A stretch of DNA of 9,436 nucleotides from an uncultured Clostridia bacterium (GTDB lineage Bacteria; Bacillota; Clostridia; Christensenellales; UBA1242), in assembly GCA_947589615.1 (NCBI GenBank), contig CANQBU010000046.1, forward strand, positions 1-9,436, read 5' to 3'. The notes below the pieces were generated by a model. The model was given only the letters and a program-made list of their open reading frames with translations, was not told where the DNA came from and searched no databases. This document shows, in pieces, positions 1-7,176 of this stretch (within the stretch, counting starts at the first letter, position 1; each line of letters opens with the position of its first letter). The translations under genes were made by a program, and so were the position numbers.

Positions 1-293
1 ATAACAGGATAAGGGATTATCATATAAAAAACGGTGTTGTTATCTATGGTAAAAACACTGTCTTTATCGATGCTGATGTCGAAATTGATGGTGGCGTAAT
101 TATTTATCCTAACAATATTTTGCAGGGAGAAAGCATAATTTCTTCAGGAACAATTCTAGAGAGCGGAAATATAATAAAAAATAGCATCATTTCAAATAAT
201 TGCCGTCTTTGCGGAAGTTATATAGAGGACAGTAAGATTATGGATAATGTAAATCTTGATTATGGGAATAAAGTGATAAAAGAAGTCAGGTAG
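1..293 (+). CDS. glmU: GlmU-like UDP-GlcNAc pyrophosphorylase, C-terminal end (partial; short form)
   Basis: This is the 3' end of a gene that begins before the window; the frame runs from base 3 to a TAG stop at 291-293 (96 codons visible). The translation begins NRIRDYHIKNGVVIYGKN and continues as hexapeptide-type repeats, including DADVEIDGG, IIYPNNILQG and SYIEDSKIMDN. These match the linker and first coils of the left-handed beta-helix of GlmU, the enzyme that makes UDP-N-acetylglucosamine for peptidoglycan. The protein ends where full-length GlmU continues into the GPFAHLRPG-like coil, so the coils carrying the acetyl-CoA site and the catalytic His and Lys of the glucosamine-1-phosphate acetyltransferase are missing. 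No frameshifted continuation is visible, since pth begins 4 bases later. It is therefore probably a natural short form with only uridyltransferase activity, but the N-terminal domain is outside the window, so this is inference. A glmU-type gene before pth and mfd is the usual Bacillota order. Confidence 0.82.
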   Translation, partial: NRIRDYHIKNGVVIYGKNTVFIDADVEIDGGVIIYPNNILQGESIISSGTILESGNIIKNSIISNNCRLCGSYIEDSKIMDNVNLDYGNKVIKEVR

Positions 294-297
294 AGTT

Positions 298-807
298 ATG
301 GTTATAATAGTTGGACTTGGAAATATTGGAACGCAATATGAAAATACATTTCACAATGTGGGATTCAAGGTTGCTGAAAAACTGGCACAAAAATTAAATA
401 TAAGTTTTTCAAAAGAAAAATATAAATCACTTCTTGCTGAAGGGAATTATAAGGGTAATAAGATTTTACTTTGCAAGCCCACAACTTTTATGAACAACAG
501 CGGTGAAGCGGTTGCGTTGTTAAAGAAGAAATTTAACGATGCAAGGATTATAGTTGCAGTTGACGACATTGATTTGAATCAAGGCGTTATAAGATATAGA
601 GAAAGAGGAAGTGCAGGGACTCACAATGGACTTCGCTCTATTGTTTCATACATTGGTGAAGATTTTGAAAGGGTAAGAGTTGGAATTGGAAGAGATAAAT
701 CCAAGGACCTTGCCGATTATGTTCTTTCGAAAATGGATAATGAAACTATGATGATCATAGATGAGGCCACAAATAAAGTGGTAGATTTAATATTGGAGAA
801 AATTTGA
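298..807 (+). CDS. pth: Peptidyl-tRNA hydrolase
   Basis: Cytoplasmic esterase that releases peptides from prematurely dropped peptidyl-tRNA and recycles the tRNA. At 169 residues it is slightly shorter than the usual 180-195. The family signature is clear: VGLGNIG at 5-11 (the usual GNPG has Ile for Pro), TFHNVGF at 17-23 with the catalytic His19, KPTTFMNNSG at 60-69 with substrate-binding Asn66, VDDIDL at 88-93 with the Asp89 equivalent of E. coli Asp93, and GSAGTHNGLRS at 104-114 with Asn110. All the key residues known for E. coli Pth are present. The ATG at 298 places the first strand directly at the N-terminus, as in the family. AGG at 288-290, inside the last codons of the preceding gene, can serve as the ribosome binding site. 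The gene starts 4 bases after the glmU stop and overlaps mfd by 4 bases, so it is part of the same transcript. Confidence 0.97.
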   Translation: MVIIVGLGNIGTQYENTFHNVGFKVAEKLAQKLNISFSKEKYKSLLAEGNYKGNKILLCKPTTFMNNSGEAVALLKKKFNDARIIVAVDDIDLNQGVIRYRERGSAGTHNGLRSIVSYIGEDFERVRVGIGRDKSKDLADYVLSKMDNETMMIIDEATNKVVDLILEKI

Positions 808-3800
808 GAAATTTAAAGACAATAATAGAAAATATCACAAATAACAATATCATTAGTGGATTAGGTGACGGCGAAAAAATTTTTATTGGAGGGAGTTTTG
901 ACCGCCTCATTTTTTTGTCGAGTGATTTTACTTCCGCGGGCAGAATAAAAAGAGGATTGGCATCTCTTGGGAAAAGGGCAGAGATTATTTCAAACACAAG
1001 GGAAAATAATGATGAGAGGGATAAAAATTTATTGCCTTTTGTGTCAAATTTAAGCAAATATTTGGCTGGGGAGTTAGATGCTTTAATTTTTTTGCCATGC
1101 TCTTCAATAATCAAATTTGAACTGTCAAAAATCACATCAATTTGCTTAAAAAAAGGTGAATCAGTAAAAATTGAAGATGTTATAAAAAGATTGGTTGAGA
1201 TGGGCTATGAAAGAGTTTCTCTTGTTGATGGAGAAGGTCAATTTGCTTTGCGAGGTGATATTCTTGATATTTTTTCAACAACAAATCAACATCCCGTAAG
1301 AATAGAGTTTTTTGATGAACTTATCGAAAATATCTCAATTTTTGATGAAATTAACATGAAAAACATCGAAAAACTTGAAAAAATCGAGGTTTTTTGTGCA
1401 TATTTGCCAATTGGGGAAGATTGTTGCTTTGATCTTGACGGAACTAAAATATTAGACGAACCGAAGAAAGTTGGCGATGAGATTAATTTGCTTATTCAAA
1501 GTTATAGTGCTTCATCAACATTTGACCCTAAAAATTATAAATCCTTCGATTACTTATATCAAAAAGCAGATTATATTTTTGATAACTTTAATATAAATAG
1601 CAGTTATATAAATGACACAATTTCTTCAAGAAGTTATTTGACTGATTTTGTTGCGCTCAAGCATGATATTGCCGATTTTAAAAATTTAAATCAAAGCATT
1701 ATTTTATTTACTGGTGAAGAAAGATATAAAAAGATTCTCGAAAATTTTTTACTTGAAAATCAAATTCAATTTAAGGACTTTTCTTATGATATTTTGTTAG
1801 AAAAGAAAGATGTTTATGTTTCAAGTCAACAATTTCCATTCAGTGCATCATTTTTAAAAGAAGGTGTGGTTGTCATTGGTAGCGACAGCCTTTTTAAATC
1901 AAATCAAGTTACTTTTTCAAAAAGCAAGCATTCTACATTCTATTTGCCGCATCCAGGAGAATTTGTTGTTCATACTTTTCATGGTATCGGTAAATGCATA
2001 AAAATCGAAAGAATGAAAATTTCCGACATTGAAAAAGATTATTATGTTATTGAATATAAAAGTGGAGACCTGCTTTATCTTCCAAGCGAAGAGGCAAATA
2101 CTATTTCGGCGTATGTGGGAGGTGAGAATCCAAAACTTTCTGCGTTGGGCGGCGGAGAATTTTCGCGATTAAAAGAAAGGGTAAAGGCAAGCATAAAGGA
2201 GATGGCAATTTCTCTGCTGGATATTTACAGAGAAAGGGCAAAAGTAAAAGGTTTTGCCTTTAAAAGAGATGAATATTTAGAGAAAAAATTCGCCGATGCT
2301 TTCGGATTTGAAGAAACTCAAGATCAAATGCGGGCTATCTTAGATATCGACAAGGACATGGAAAGCGACAAAGTTATGGAAAGACTTATTTGCGGTGATG
2401 TCGGTTTCGGGAAAACAGAAGTTGCTCTCCGTGCTGCATTTAAGGCGATATACAATGGCAAACAAGTTGCCTTTTTATGTCCAACGACCATTCTTTCAGA
2501 GCAACATTATTTAACGGCAAAAGGTAGGCTTGAACCTTTTGGCGTTAGGGTTGAAGTTATAAATAGGTTTAAATCCAACTTACAAATAAACGAAATTATA
2601 AGACGCCTTAAAGAAGGCGAAATCGATATGCTAATAGGAACTCACAAACTACTAAATGATAAGATAGTCTATAAAGATTTAGGGCTTCTTATATTGGATG
2701 AAGAGCAGCGATTTGGTGTGGAGCACAAAGAGAAATTGAAATCGGTCTTTAAAAATATTGATGTCATAACTCTTTCAGCGACACCAATTCCAAGAACATT
2801 AAATATGTCGTTGTCAGGCATTAGAGATATATCAATAATAGAAACGCCTCCTCTTGATAGGCTTCCGATACAAACTTATATAACTGAAGAAAACGATCAA
2901 TTATTTAAAGATGTGATTTCGAGAGAACTTGCAAGAAAGGGGCAAGTATTTATTGTATATAACCGTGTGGAAAGCATAGATGATTTTGCTAATTATATTC
3001 GAAAACTTGTTCCAAATGCAAATGTTGGTGTCGCACATGGGCAAATGGCGGAGAAGAACTTAGAAAATGTAATTTCAAAGTTGTTTAATAATGAATTTAA
3101 CGTGCTTGTATCCACAACTTTAATTGAAAATGGGATAAATTTGCCTTCAGCAAACACCATGATTATAATTGATGCTGACAGGCTTGGACTAAGCCAACTT
3201 TATCAGCTAAGAGGAAGAATAGGAAGAAGTGATCGATTGAGTTATGCCTATCTTACTTTTGACAAAGACAAAATTATAAACGAAGATGCCTACAAAAGAC
3301 TTGAGGCGATTAAAGAGTTCAGTAGTTTAGGCAGTGGTTTTAAAATTGCAATGAGAGACCTTGAATTGCGAGGAGCGGGAAACATTTTTGGGAAAGAGCA
3401 GCATGGGCACATCGCAAAAGTAGGTTATGATATGTATGTAAAAATGCTTGATGAAGAAGTAAAGAACATCAAGGGCGAACATATAAACATAATGAGCGAT
3501 GTAAAATTGGAAGTAAGTCTTTCTGCCTTCATAGGTGAAGATTATATAAACGACGATGAGCAAAGAATAATATATTACACGCGAATAGGTGAAATAAACA
3601 CGAGGGAAGACTTGGAGTCGATTTTGACAAGTCTTAATGATGCTTATGGCGATGTTCCACAGGAAATAAAAAATTTGTGCCTTCTTGCATATTTAAGAAA
3701 TTTAGCAGGCAGGTTTCTTGTAAAGAAAATAGTTATAAATAAGAATGATTGTCTTGTTTATTTGGAAAGGAGCGAAAATCTTATTGATGAAAGGCTCGCA

Positions 3801-3935
3801 AAACTTCTTGATGAATACAATGGCATTATGTCTTTTGATAATAATATAAAAGTAAAATTCAATTTTGCACTTAGTGTATATGGGAAACTCAATAAAATTA
3901 TAGATTTTTTTGAAAGAGGTGCAAAAAATATTTAA
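804..3935 (+). CDS. mfd: Transcription-repair coupling factor Mfd
   Basis: ATP-driven DNA translocase that removes RNA polymerase stalled at lesions and recruits UvrA for nucleotide excision repair. The UvrB-like N-terminal module contains GQFALRGDILDIF (145-157). Arg150, Arg166 and Phe170 there have the same spacing as the UvrA-contacting residues reported for E. coli Mfd (165, 181, 185). The RNA polymerase-interacting domain starts near EFVVHTFHGIGK (386-397) and is followed by a long helix ending in RAKVKGFAF (478-486). Motor motifs are Walker A GDVGFGKT (531-538), DEEQ (632-635), TLSATPIPRT (656-665) and QLRGRIGRS (801-809). The C-terminal TRCF domain is complete. At 1043 residues it is about 100 shorter than E. 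coli Mfd; about 15 of these are lost before Arg150 and about 80 between Arg150 and the Walker A lysine. The start is TTG at 804, with GGAG at 795-798; TTGA overlaps the pth stop, suggesting translational coupling. Confidence 0.97.
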   Translation: MRNLKTIIENITNNNIISGLGDGEKIFIGGSFDRLIFLSSDFTSAGRIKRGLASLGKRAEIISNTRENNDERDKNLLPFVSNLSKYLAGELDALIFLPCSSIIKFELSKITSICLKKGESVKIEDVIKRLVEMGYERVSLVDGEGQFALRGDILDIFSTTNQHPVRIEFFDELIENISIFDEINMKNIEKLEKIEVFCAYLPIGEDCCFDLDGTKILDEPKKVGDEINLLIQSYSASSTFDPKNYKSFDYLYQKADYIFDNFNINSSYINDTISSRSYLTDFVALKHDIADFKNLNQSIILFTGEERYKKILENFLLENQIQFKDFSYDILLEKKDVYVSSQQFPFSASFLKEGVVVIGSDSLFKSNQVTFSKSKHSTFYLPHPGEFVVHTFHGIGKCIKIERMKISDIEKDYYVIEYKSGDLLYLPSEEANTISAYVGGENPKLSALGGGEFSRLKERVKASIKEMAISLLDIYRERAKVKGFAFKRDEYLEKKFADAFGFEETQDQMRAILDIDKDMESDKVMERLICGDVGFGKTEVALRAAFKAIYNGKQVAFLCPTTILSEQHYLTAKGRLEPFGVRVEVINRFKSNLQINEIIRRLKEGEIDMLIGTHKLLNDKIVYKDLGLLILDEEQRFGVEHKEKLKSVFKNIDVITLSATPIPRTLNMSLSGIRDISIIETPPLDRLPIQTYITEENDQLFKDVISRELARKGQVFIVYNRVESIDDFANYIRKLVPNANVGVAHGQMAEKNLENVISKLFNNEFNVLVSTTLIENGINLPSANTMIIIDADRLGLSQLYQLRGRIGRSDRLSYAYLTFDKDKIINEDAYKRLEAIKEFSSLGSGFKIAMRDLELRGAGNIFGKEQHGHIAKVGYDMYVKMLDEEVKNIKGEHINIMSDVKLEVSLSAFIGEDYINDDEQRIIYYTRIGEINTREDLESILTSLNDAYGDVPQEIKNLCLLAYLRNLAGRFLVKKIVINKNDCLVYLERSENLIDERLAKLLDEYNGIMSFDNNIKVKFNFALSVYGKLNKIIDFFERGAKNI

Positions 3936-3948
3936 TTTTGCTTGTATT

Positions 3949-3976
3949 TTTGCATTAATATATGTTAATATATAAT
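3949..3976 (+). promoter_or_regulatory. Probable sigma-A promoter of the foldase lipoprotein gene
   Basis: A perfect -10 box TATAAT lies at 3971-3976 with a weaker -35 candidate, TTTGCA, at 3949-3954 (16-bp spacer). The expected start site is near 3983, giving a leader of only about 13 bases before the ATG at 3996. The spacer contains a tandem 9-bp repeat, described separately. The perfect -10 is strong evidence; the -35 is not. Confidence 0.6.
3955..3973 (+). repeat. Tandem 9-bp direct repeat in promoter spacer
   Basis: TTAATATAT occurs at 3955-3963 and again at 3965-3973, a 10-base period (about one helical turn), running from the spacer into the -10 box. It could be a regulator site or simply AT-rich sequence; nothing distinguishes these from the sequence alone. 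Confidence 0.4.
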
Positions 3977-3986
3977 GGTAGTATAT

Positions 3987-3990
3987 GGAG
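3987..3990 (+). promoter_or_regulatory. Ribosome binding site that fixes the foldase start at 3996
   Basis: GGAG sits 5 bases before the ATG at 3996. An in-frame upstream ATG at 3975 has no ribosome binding site and overlaps the -10 box, so it would lie upstream of the predicted transcript start. The 3996 start also gives a normal lipoprotein signal peptide. Confidence 0.75.
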
Positions 3991-3995
3991 ATAAA

Positions 3996-5744
3996 ATGAA
4001 AAGAAAGTTTACTGGAATTCTAATGGGAATATTAATTGTATGTATGTCACTATTTGCGGGCTGCTCTCTTGTAGAGACAAACAGTTCGAAACTTTATAAT
4101 GCGGTTGTGGAGGAAATAAGAAACAGCGAAGGAAAAGTTGTTGCACAGATAACAAATCGCGAACTCCTTTCAAGCTATTCAAGTTATGGGAATTATTACC
4201 TTCAATACGGATACAGTGAAGAAGAAGCTTTAAATATGACTTTAACACAACTTGAAAACAAAAAGATTACACTCTTAGAGGCAGAGAAAAAATACGATGT
4301 TAATAAGGAAGGAAAGAATTTATCATCACTTCATAAAACCTATCTTTTTGAGCAGACCGAATCATCACTTTATGAAAATTTAAAATCTTTTTATGATGAA
4401 ATTGTGGGAAATGAGAATGAAGATGAATCTAGTGATGAAAAGATAACTTTTAATGGTTATACTCGTAAGGCAGAACTTGAACGGGACAAAAATGGAAATA
4501 TAGTAATTGTAAGCGCAGACGAGTATAAAGAATTTTTATCGGATTATAGACCTTCATATACCGATAAAGACTATAATAAAGACAAAAATCAAATATATGT
4601 AGGCTTACTTAATTATGTAAGATATAATGAAAATTATACAAAAGCTTTTGAAAGATATTTGAAACAATTGAAAACTGCTGAATTTGGACAAAATTTTTCA
4701 ACAGATACAAAATCAATATTCATGAGAGAGCTTGACAGGCTTTATCAAATAAATTATGAAAACTATTTGCTTCAAAGATATTCTGCAGACAATCAAAATC
4801 GCGACAGAGTTTCTTATGTTACTCCTCAAAATGTTTTAAATGCTTATGCAAGTAAAGTGCGTGCAAGTTATACCAAATATCAATTAGAGCAAAATAGCAG
4901 TTATGATAATGATGTTCAAGAATCATTAAATGATATGTATTATTTTAAGCAGGGAGACGGCGTAACAAAATTCTTTACCGTAGCAAATGTTTTATTTAAA
5001 TTTAATGATGAGCAGACAGCACAGTATACAAAATTAGAAGAAAAATATAATGCAAAAGATGGAACTTATTCTTATGATGACTATCAAGCAGATCTTGACA
5101 ATTTATATAAACAAATAGATCCAAAAGTGCGAGTATTAAATGAGACAACTGGTGAATATGAAGAACAAAAAAATGACAGGAACGACAAAAATAATTATAA
5201 ATCAGTAGATGATATTATTGCTTTAATTGAAGCAAAACTGGCAAGTGCAAAAAATTCTACATTAAATGATCTTGGCGATACAATAAATGATTTCATTTAT
5301 GAGTATGGCGAAGATACAGGTATGTTTAATGCCGAATCAAATTATGTTATTGGTATCGATAATGAAGGTAATGCTGTTTCAAGTTTTGTAGAAGAATTCA
5401 ACGAAGCAGGTATTGAACTTTATGATGAAGGTAGAGGGGAAATAGGAGATTGCATTGTTACAAAAACAAATTATGGTATTCACTTAATTATTTACACAGG
5501 AAAATGCGAAAATTTATTTGGTAATGGAATAGACTCTTCCTTCAGTCTTACAGGTGATGAAGCAATACAAAAATTGTATAACACAAGAGTTAACTTACTT
5601 GTTGACAAAACTTACTTTGATGTGATTTATGATGAACTTTATGCAGATAACTATTCTTATTATGAAGGGGCAAATATTAATTTCTTGAGAGAAAATTATG
5701 AATTTCGCGTTTACAGAGGAAGAATAGCGGACAGTATTAAATAA
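3996..5744 (+). CDS. PrsA/SurA-like foldase lipoprotein with divergent parvulin domain
   Basis: Predicted extracytoplasmic, membrane-anchored folding factor of 582 residues. A signal peptide (MKRKF, then a hydrophobic stretch) ends in a lipobox LFAGC with the lipidated Cys23; Phe at -3 is unusual but tolerated. The N-terminal part is SurA-N/PrsA-like and helical, starting with VVAQITNRELL and followed by YGYSEEEAL and EAEKKYDV. The C-terminal part resembles a parvulin fold: a first strand FFTVANVLFKF (326-336), then YEYGEDTGMFNAES (436-449) and finally TKTNYGIHLIIYTG (489-502), the counterpart of the family's YGYHII end. About 95 residues separate the first strand from the EDTG block, far more than in PrsA, and much of this is charged and low in complexity. 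Whether it is an active prolyl isomerase is unclear. A PrsA/SurA-like gene directly after mfd is common in Clostridia. It has its own promoter, and no clear terminator separates it from mfd. Confidence 0.8.
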   Translation: MKRKFTGILMGILIVCMSLFAGCSLVETNSSKLYNAVVEEIRNSEGKVVAQITNRELLSSYSSYGNYYLQYGYSEEEALNMTLTQLENKKITLLEAEKKYDVNKEGKNLSSLHKTYLFEQTESSLYENLKSFYDEIVGNENEDESSDEKITFNGYTRKAELERDKNGNIVIVSADEYKEFLSDYRPSYTDKDYNKDKNQIYVGLLNYVRYNENYTKAFERYLKQLKTAEFGQNFSTDTKSIFMRELDRLYQINYENYLLQRYSADNQNRDRVSYVTPQNVLNAYASKVRASYTKYQLEQNSSYDNDVQESLNDMYYFKQGDGVTKFFTVANVLFKFNDEQTAQYTKLEEKYNAKDGTYSYDDYQADLDNLYKQIDPKVRVLNETTGEYEEQKNDRNDKNNYKSVDDIIALIEAKLASAKNSTLNDLGDTINDFIYEYGEDTGMFNAESNYVIGIDNEGNAVSSFVEEFNEAGIELYDEGRGEIGDCIVTKTNYGIHLIIYTGKCENLFGNGIDSSFSLTGDEAIQKLYNTRVNLLVDKTYFDVIYDELYADNYSYYEGANINFLRENYEFRVYRGRIADSIK

Positions 5745-5747
5745 AAC

Positions 5748-5775
5748 TTGACAAAAGTCATCTATCTTTGATAAT
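5748..5775 (+). promoter_or_regulatory. Strong sigma-A promoter, probably giving a leaderless mRNA
   Basis: A consensus -35 TTGACA at 5748-5753 starts 4 bases after the preceding stop codon. The -10 is GATAAT at 5770-5775 (16-bp spacer), or alternatively TAATAT at 5772-5777 with a TGA extended element (18-bp spacer). Either choice puts the transcription start at about 5782-5784, on or next to the ATG at 5784. There is no Shine-Dalgarno in between. A short inverted repeat, TGAC-AAAA-GTCA (5749-5760), overlaps the -35. Confidence 0.7.
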
Positions 5776-5783
5776 ATTTAACC

Positions 5784-7148
5784 ATGACAAAATCACCAAA
5801 AAAAACTAAAAAAGAGGTTGTAGTTCAATCAAATATAGATGATTTAGTTCCACTTGAGAATGTGGAAAATATTTCTGTTGAAGAAAACGATGTGAATAAT
5901 TTTGATGAGACTCATAAAGAAGAGTTAAAAGAATTGCAGGAAGAGACTATAACTCTGCAAAAGAAGAAACTCGATGAAATTGAGCAATCTGTTTCCAAGA
6001 GGAACAGTAAAAAAAGCAAAATTATAAGCATCGTTTTATTTATTGTAAATATATGTGTAGTTATAGGTATATTAATTTACCAACTTTTAAAGGAGGATTG
6101 GGTTCCATTAAAAAATCCCAAATTAGGAGTTGGCTCCTTTTTTATGATTGTTCTTTTGCTAGGACTTGTAATCAGCTGTGACACATTGATTGTTGCTTAT
6201 CTTTTAAAACAATCAACTGGTAAAAGCAGGTGGGGATTGGCTTACAAGGTGGCGGAAATAGGCAGATATTATGATAGTGTTACGCCGATGGCAACCGGTG
6301 GACAACCATTTCAAATAAATTATCTTAAAACACATGGTATGCCTATTCATACATCTTTGTCTATTCCTCTTGCAAAATATGTTTTCGGTCAAATTTCTTG
6401 GGTTTTAATTAGTTTTATAAGTCTTATTATATCTTGGACAGATTCAAGTTATGGAACACTTGTGTCGGTCACAAGTTTATTGGGTTTTATATTTGCGTCG
6501 CTAATTTTGGCAGCCACTGTATTTTTGTCGGTTTGCAAAACAATAGGTAAAAAACTTGTTGTAAGAATTTTAAAAATTTTATATAAAATGAAAATTATAA
6601 AGGATTACGACAAGCAATATGAGCGTATTATCAAATATATAAGCGATTTTCAAGACATAATGAAACAATATGCACGTTCGCCAAAAGATTTTATTGTGAT
6701 GACTTTTTTAAGCCTTGCAAAATTATTTTTAAATTATTCTCTGCCATTCTTTATAGTAAGGTTCTTTTCTCCGTCACTAGACGGGAAAATGTATATTAAA
6801 TTGTTTGTAATGACATGTCTTGTTGACTTAAGCTCCTCATTTTTCCCTTTGCCTGGCGGAACGGGATTGAATGAAATTTCATTTACGGCATCTTTCGGCA
6901 GTGTGCTTGCGAATCAATCGGCACTCCTTGTTTGGGTTCTGATTTTTTGGAGACTTTGTTCTTATTATATTTACCTTTTGCAGGGCGTTTCAATTTTGTC
7001 TTATGATATGGCTTATGGAAATAAAAAATATAAATGGCAAGTTAAACGAGAAAATTTGGTGCAAGAAAGCGAGGTATTTAAACAAGAACAAATAAATAGG
7101 TTTAGAATAGAACGTGCAAAAAGAAAAAACAAGACAAAGAAAGAATAA
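5784..7148 (+). CDS. Flippase-like multi-pass membrane protein (LPG synthase TM / UPF0104 family)
   Basis: Integral membrane protein of 454 residues, related to the N-terminal membrane domain of MprF (family PF03706). The first ~75 residues are hydrophilic, acidic and probably coiled-coil (EELKELQEETITLQKKKLDE region), an added cytoplasmic extension. Hydrophobic segments lie at about 79-101, 115-141, 194-217, 224-250, 302-326 and 370-402, with less certain ones between. Family motifs are GRYYDSVTPMATGGQP (160-175), then FQINYL, and PLPGGTGLNE (355-364). No C-terminal aminoacyl-transferase domain follows; the protein ends in a basic tail (RIERAKRKNKTKKE). It therefore cannot make lysyl-phosphatidylglycerol itself and more likely moves or handles a lipid substrate; the substrate is unknown. 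The ATG at 5784 has no ribosome binding site but lies at the predicted start of a leaderless transcript; no other start fits. Confidence 0.88.
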   Translation: MTKSPKKTKKEVVVQSNIDDLVPLENVENISVEENDVNNFDETHKEELKELQEETITLQKKKLDEIEQSVSKRNSKKSKIISIVLFIVNICVVIGILIYQLLKEDWVPLKNPKLGVGSFFMIVLLLGLVISCDTLIVAYLLKQSTGKSRWGLAYKVAEIGRYYDSVTPMATGGQPFQINYLKTHGMPIHTSLSIPLAKYVFGQISWVLISFISLIISWTDSSYGTLVSVTSLLGFIFASLILAATVFLSVCKTIGKKLVVRILKILYKMKIIKDYDKQYERIIKYISDFQDIMKQYARSPKDFIVMTFLSLAKLFLNYSLPFFIVRFFSPSLDGKMYIKLFVMTCLVDLSSSFFPLPGGTGLNEISFTASFGSVLANQSALLVWVLIFWRLCSYYIYLLQGVSILSYDMAYGNKKYKWQVKRENLVQESEVFKQEQINRFRIERAKRKNKTKKE

Positions 7149-7176
7149 AATTAAAAGTTTATAGCAAAATATTTTT

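Noticed and set aside
755..1135. Minus-strand open frame of 126 codons across the pth-mfd junction
   Set aside because: It is antisense to clear pth and mfd coding sequence, its protein is low-complexity Phe/Leu/Ser-rich, and it has no family resemblance; a shadow of the AT-rich coding strand.
3327..3563. Minus-strand open frame of 78 codons inside mfd
   Set aside because: Lies wholly within the conserved C-terminal part of mfd, and its product is not recognisable.
3920..3954. Possible terminator between mfd and the foldase gene (TGCAAAAA pairing with TTTTTGCA)
   Set aside because: The stem is almost all A-T with a 19-base loop and there is no following T-run in a good position; too weak to call, and it overlaps the promoter.
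3975..3995. Upstream in-frame ATG adding seven residues to the foldase lipoprotein
   Set aside because: It overlaps the -10 box, has no ribosome binding site, and would put extra residues before a normal lipoprotein signal peptide; ATG 3996 with GGAG is better.
5749..5760. TGAC-AAAA-GTCA inverted repeat over the -35 box as an operator
   Set aside because: Arms of only 4 bp, one of them part of the consensus -35 itself; expected by chance.
5784..7148. Full MprF lysyl-phosphatidylglycerol synthase
   Set aside because: Only the membrane domain is present; there is no C-terminal aminoacyl-transferase domain before the stop at 7148, and the next gene is unrelated.
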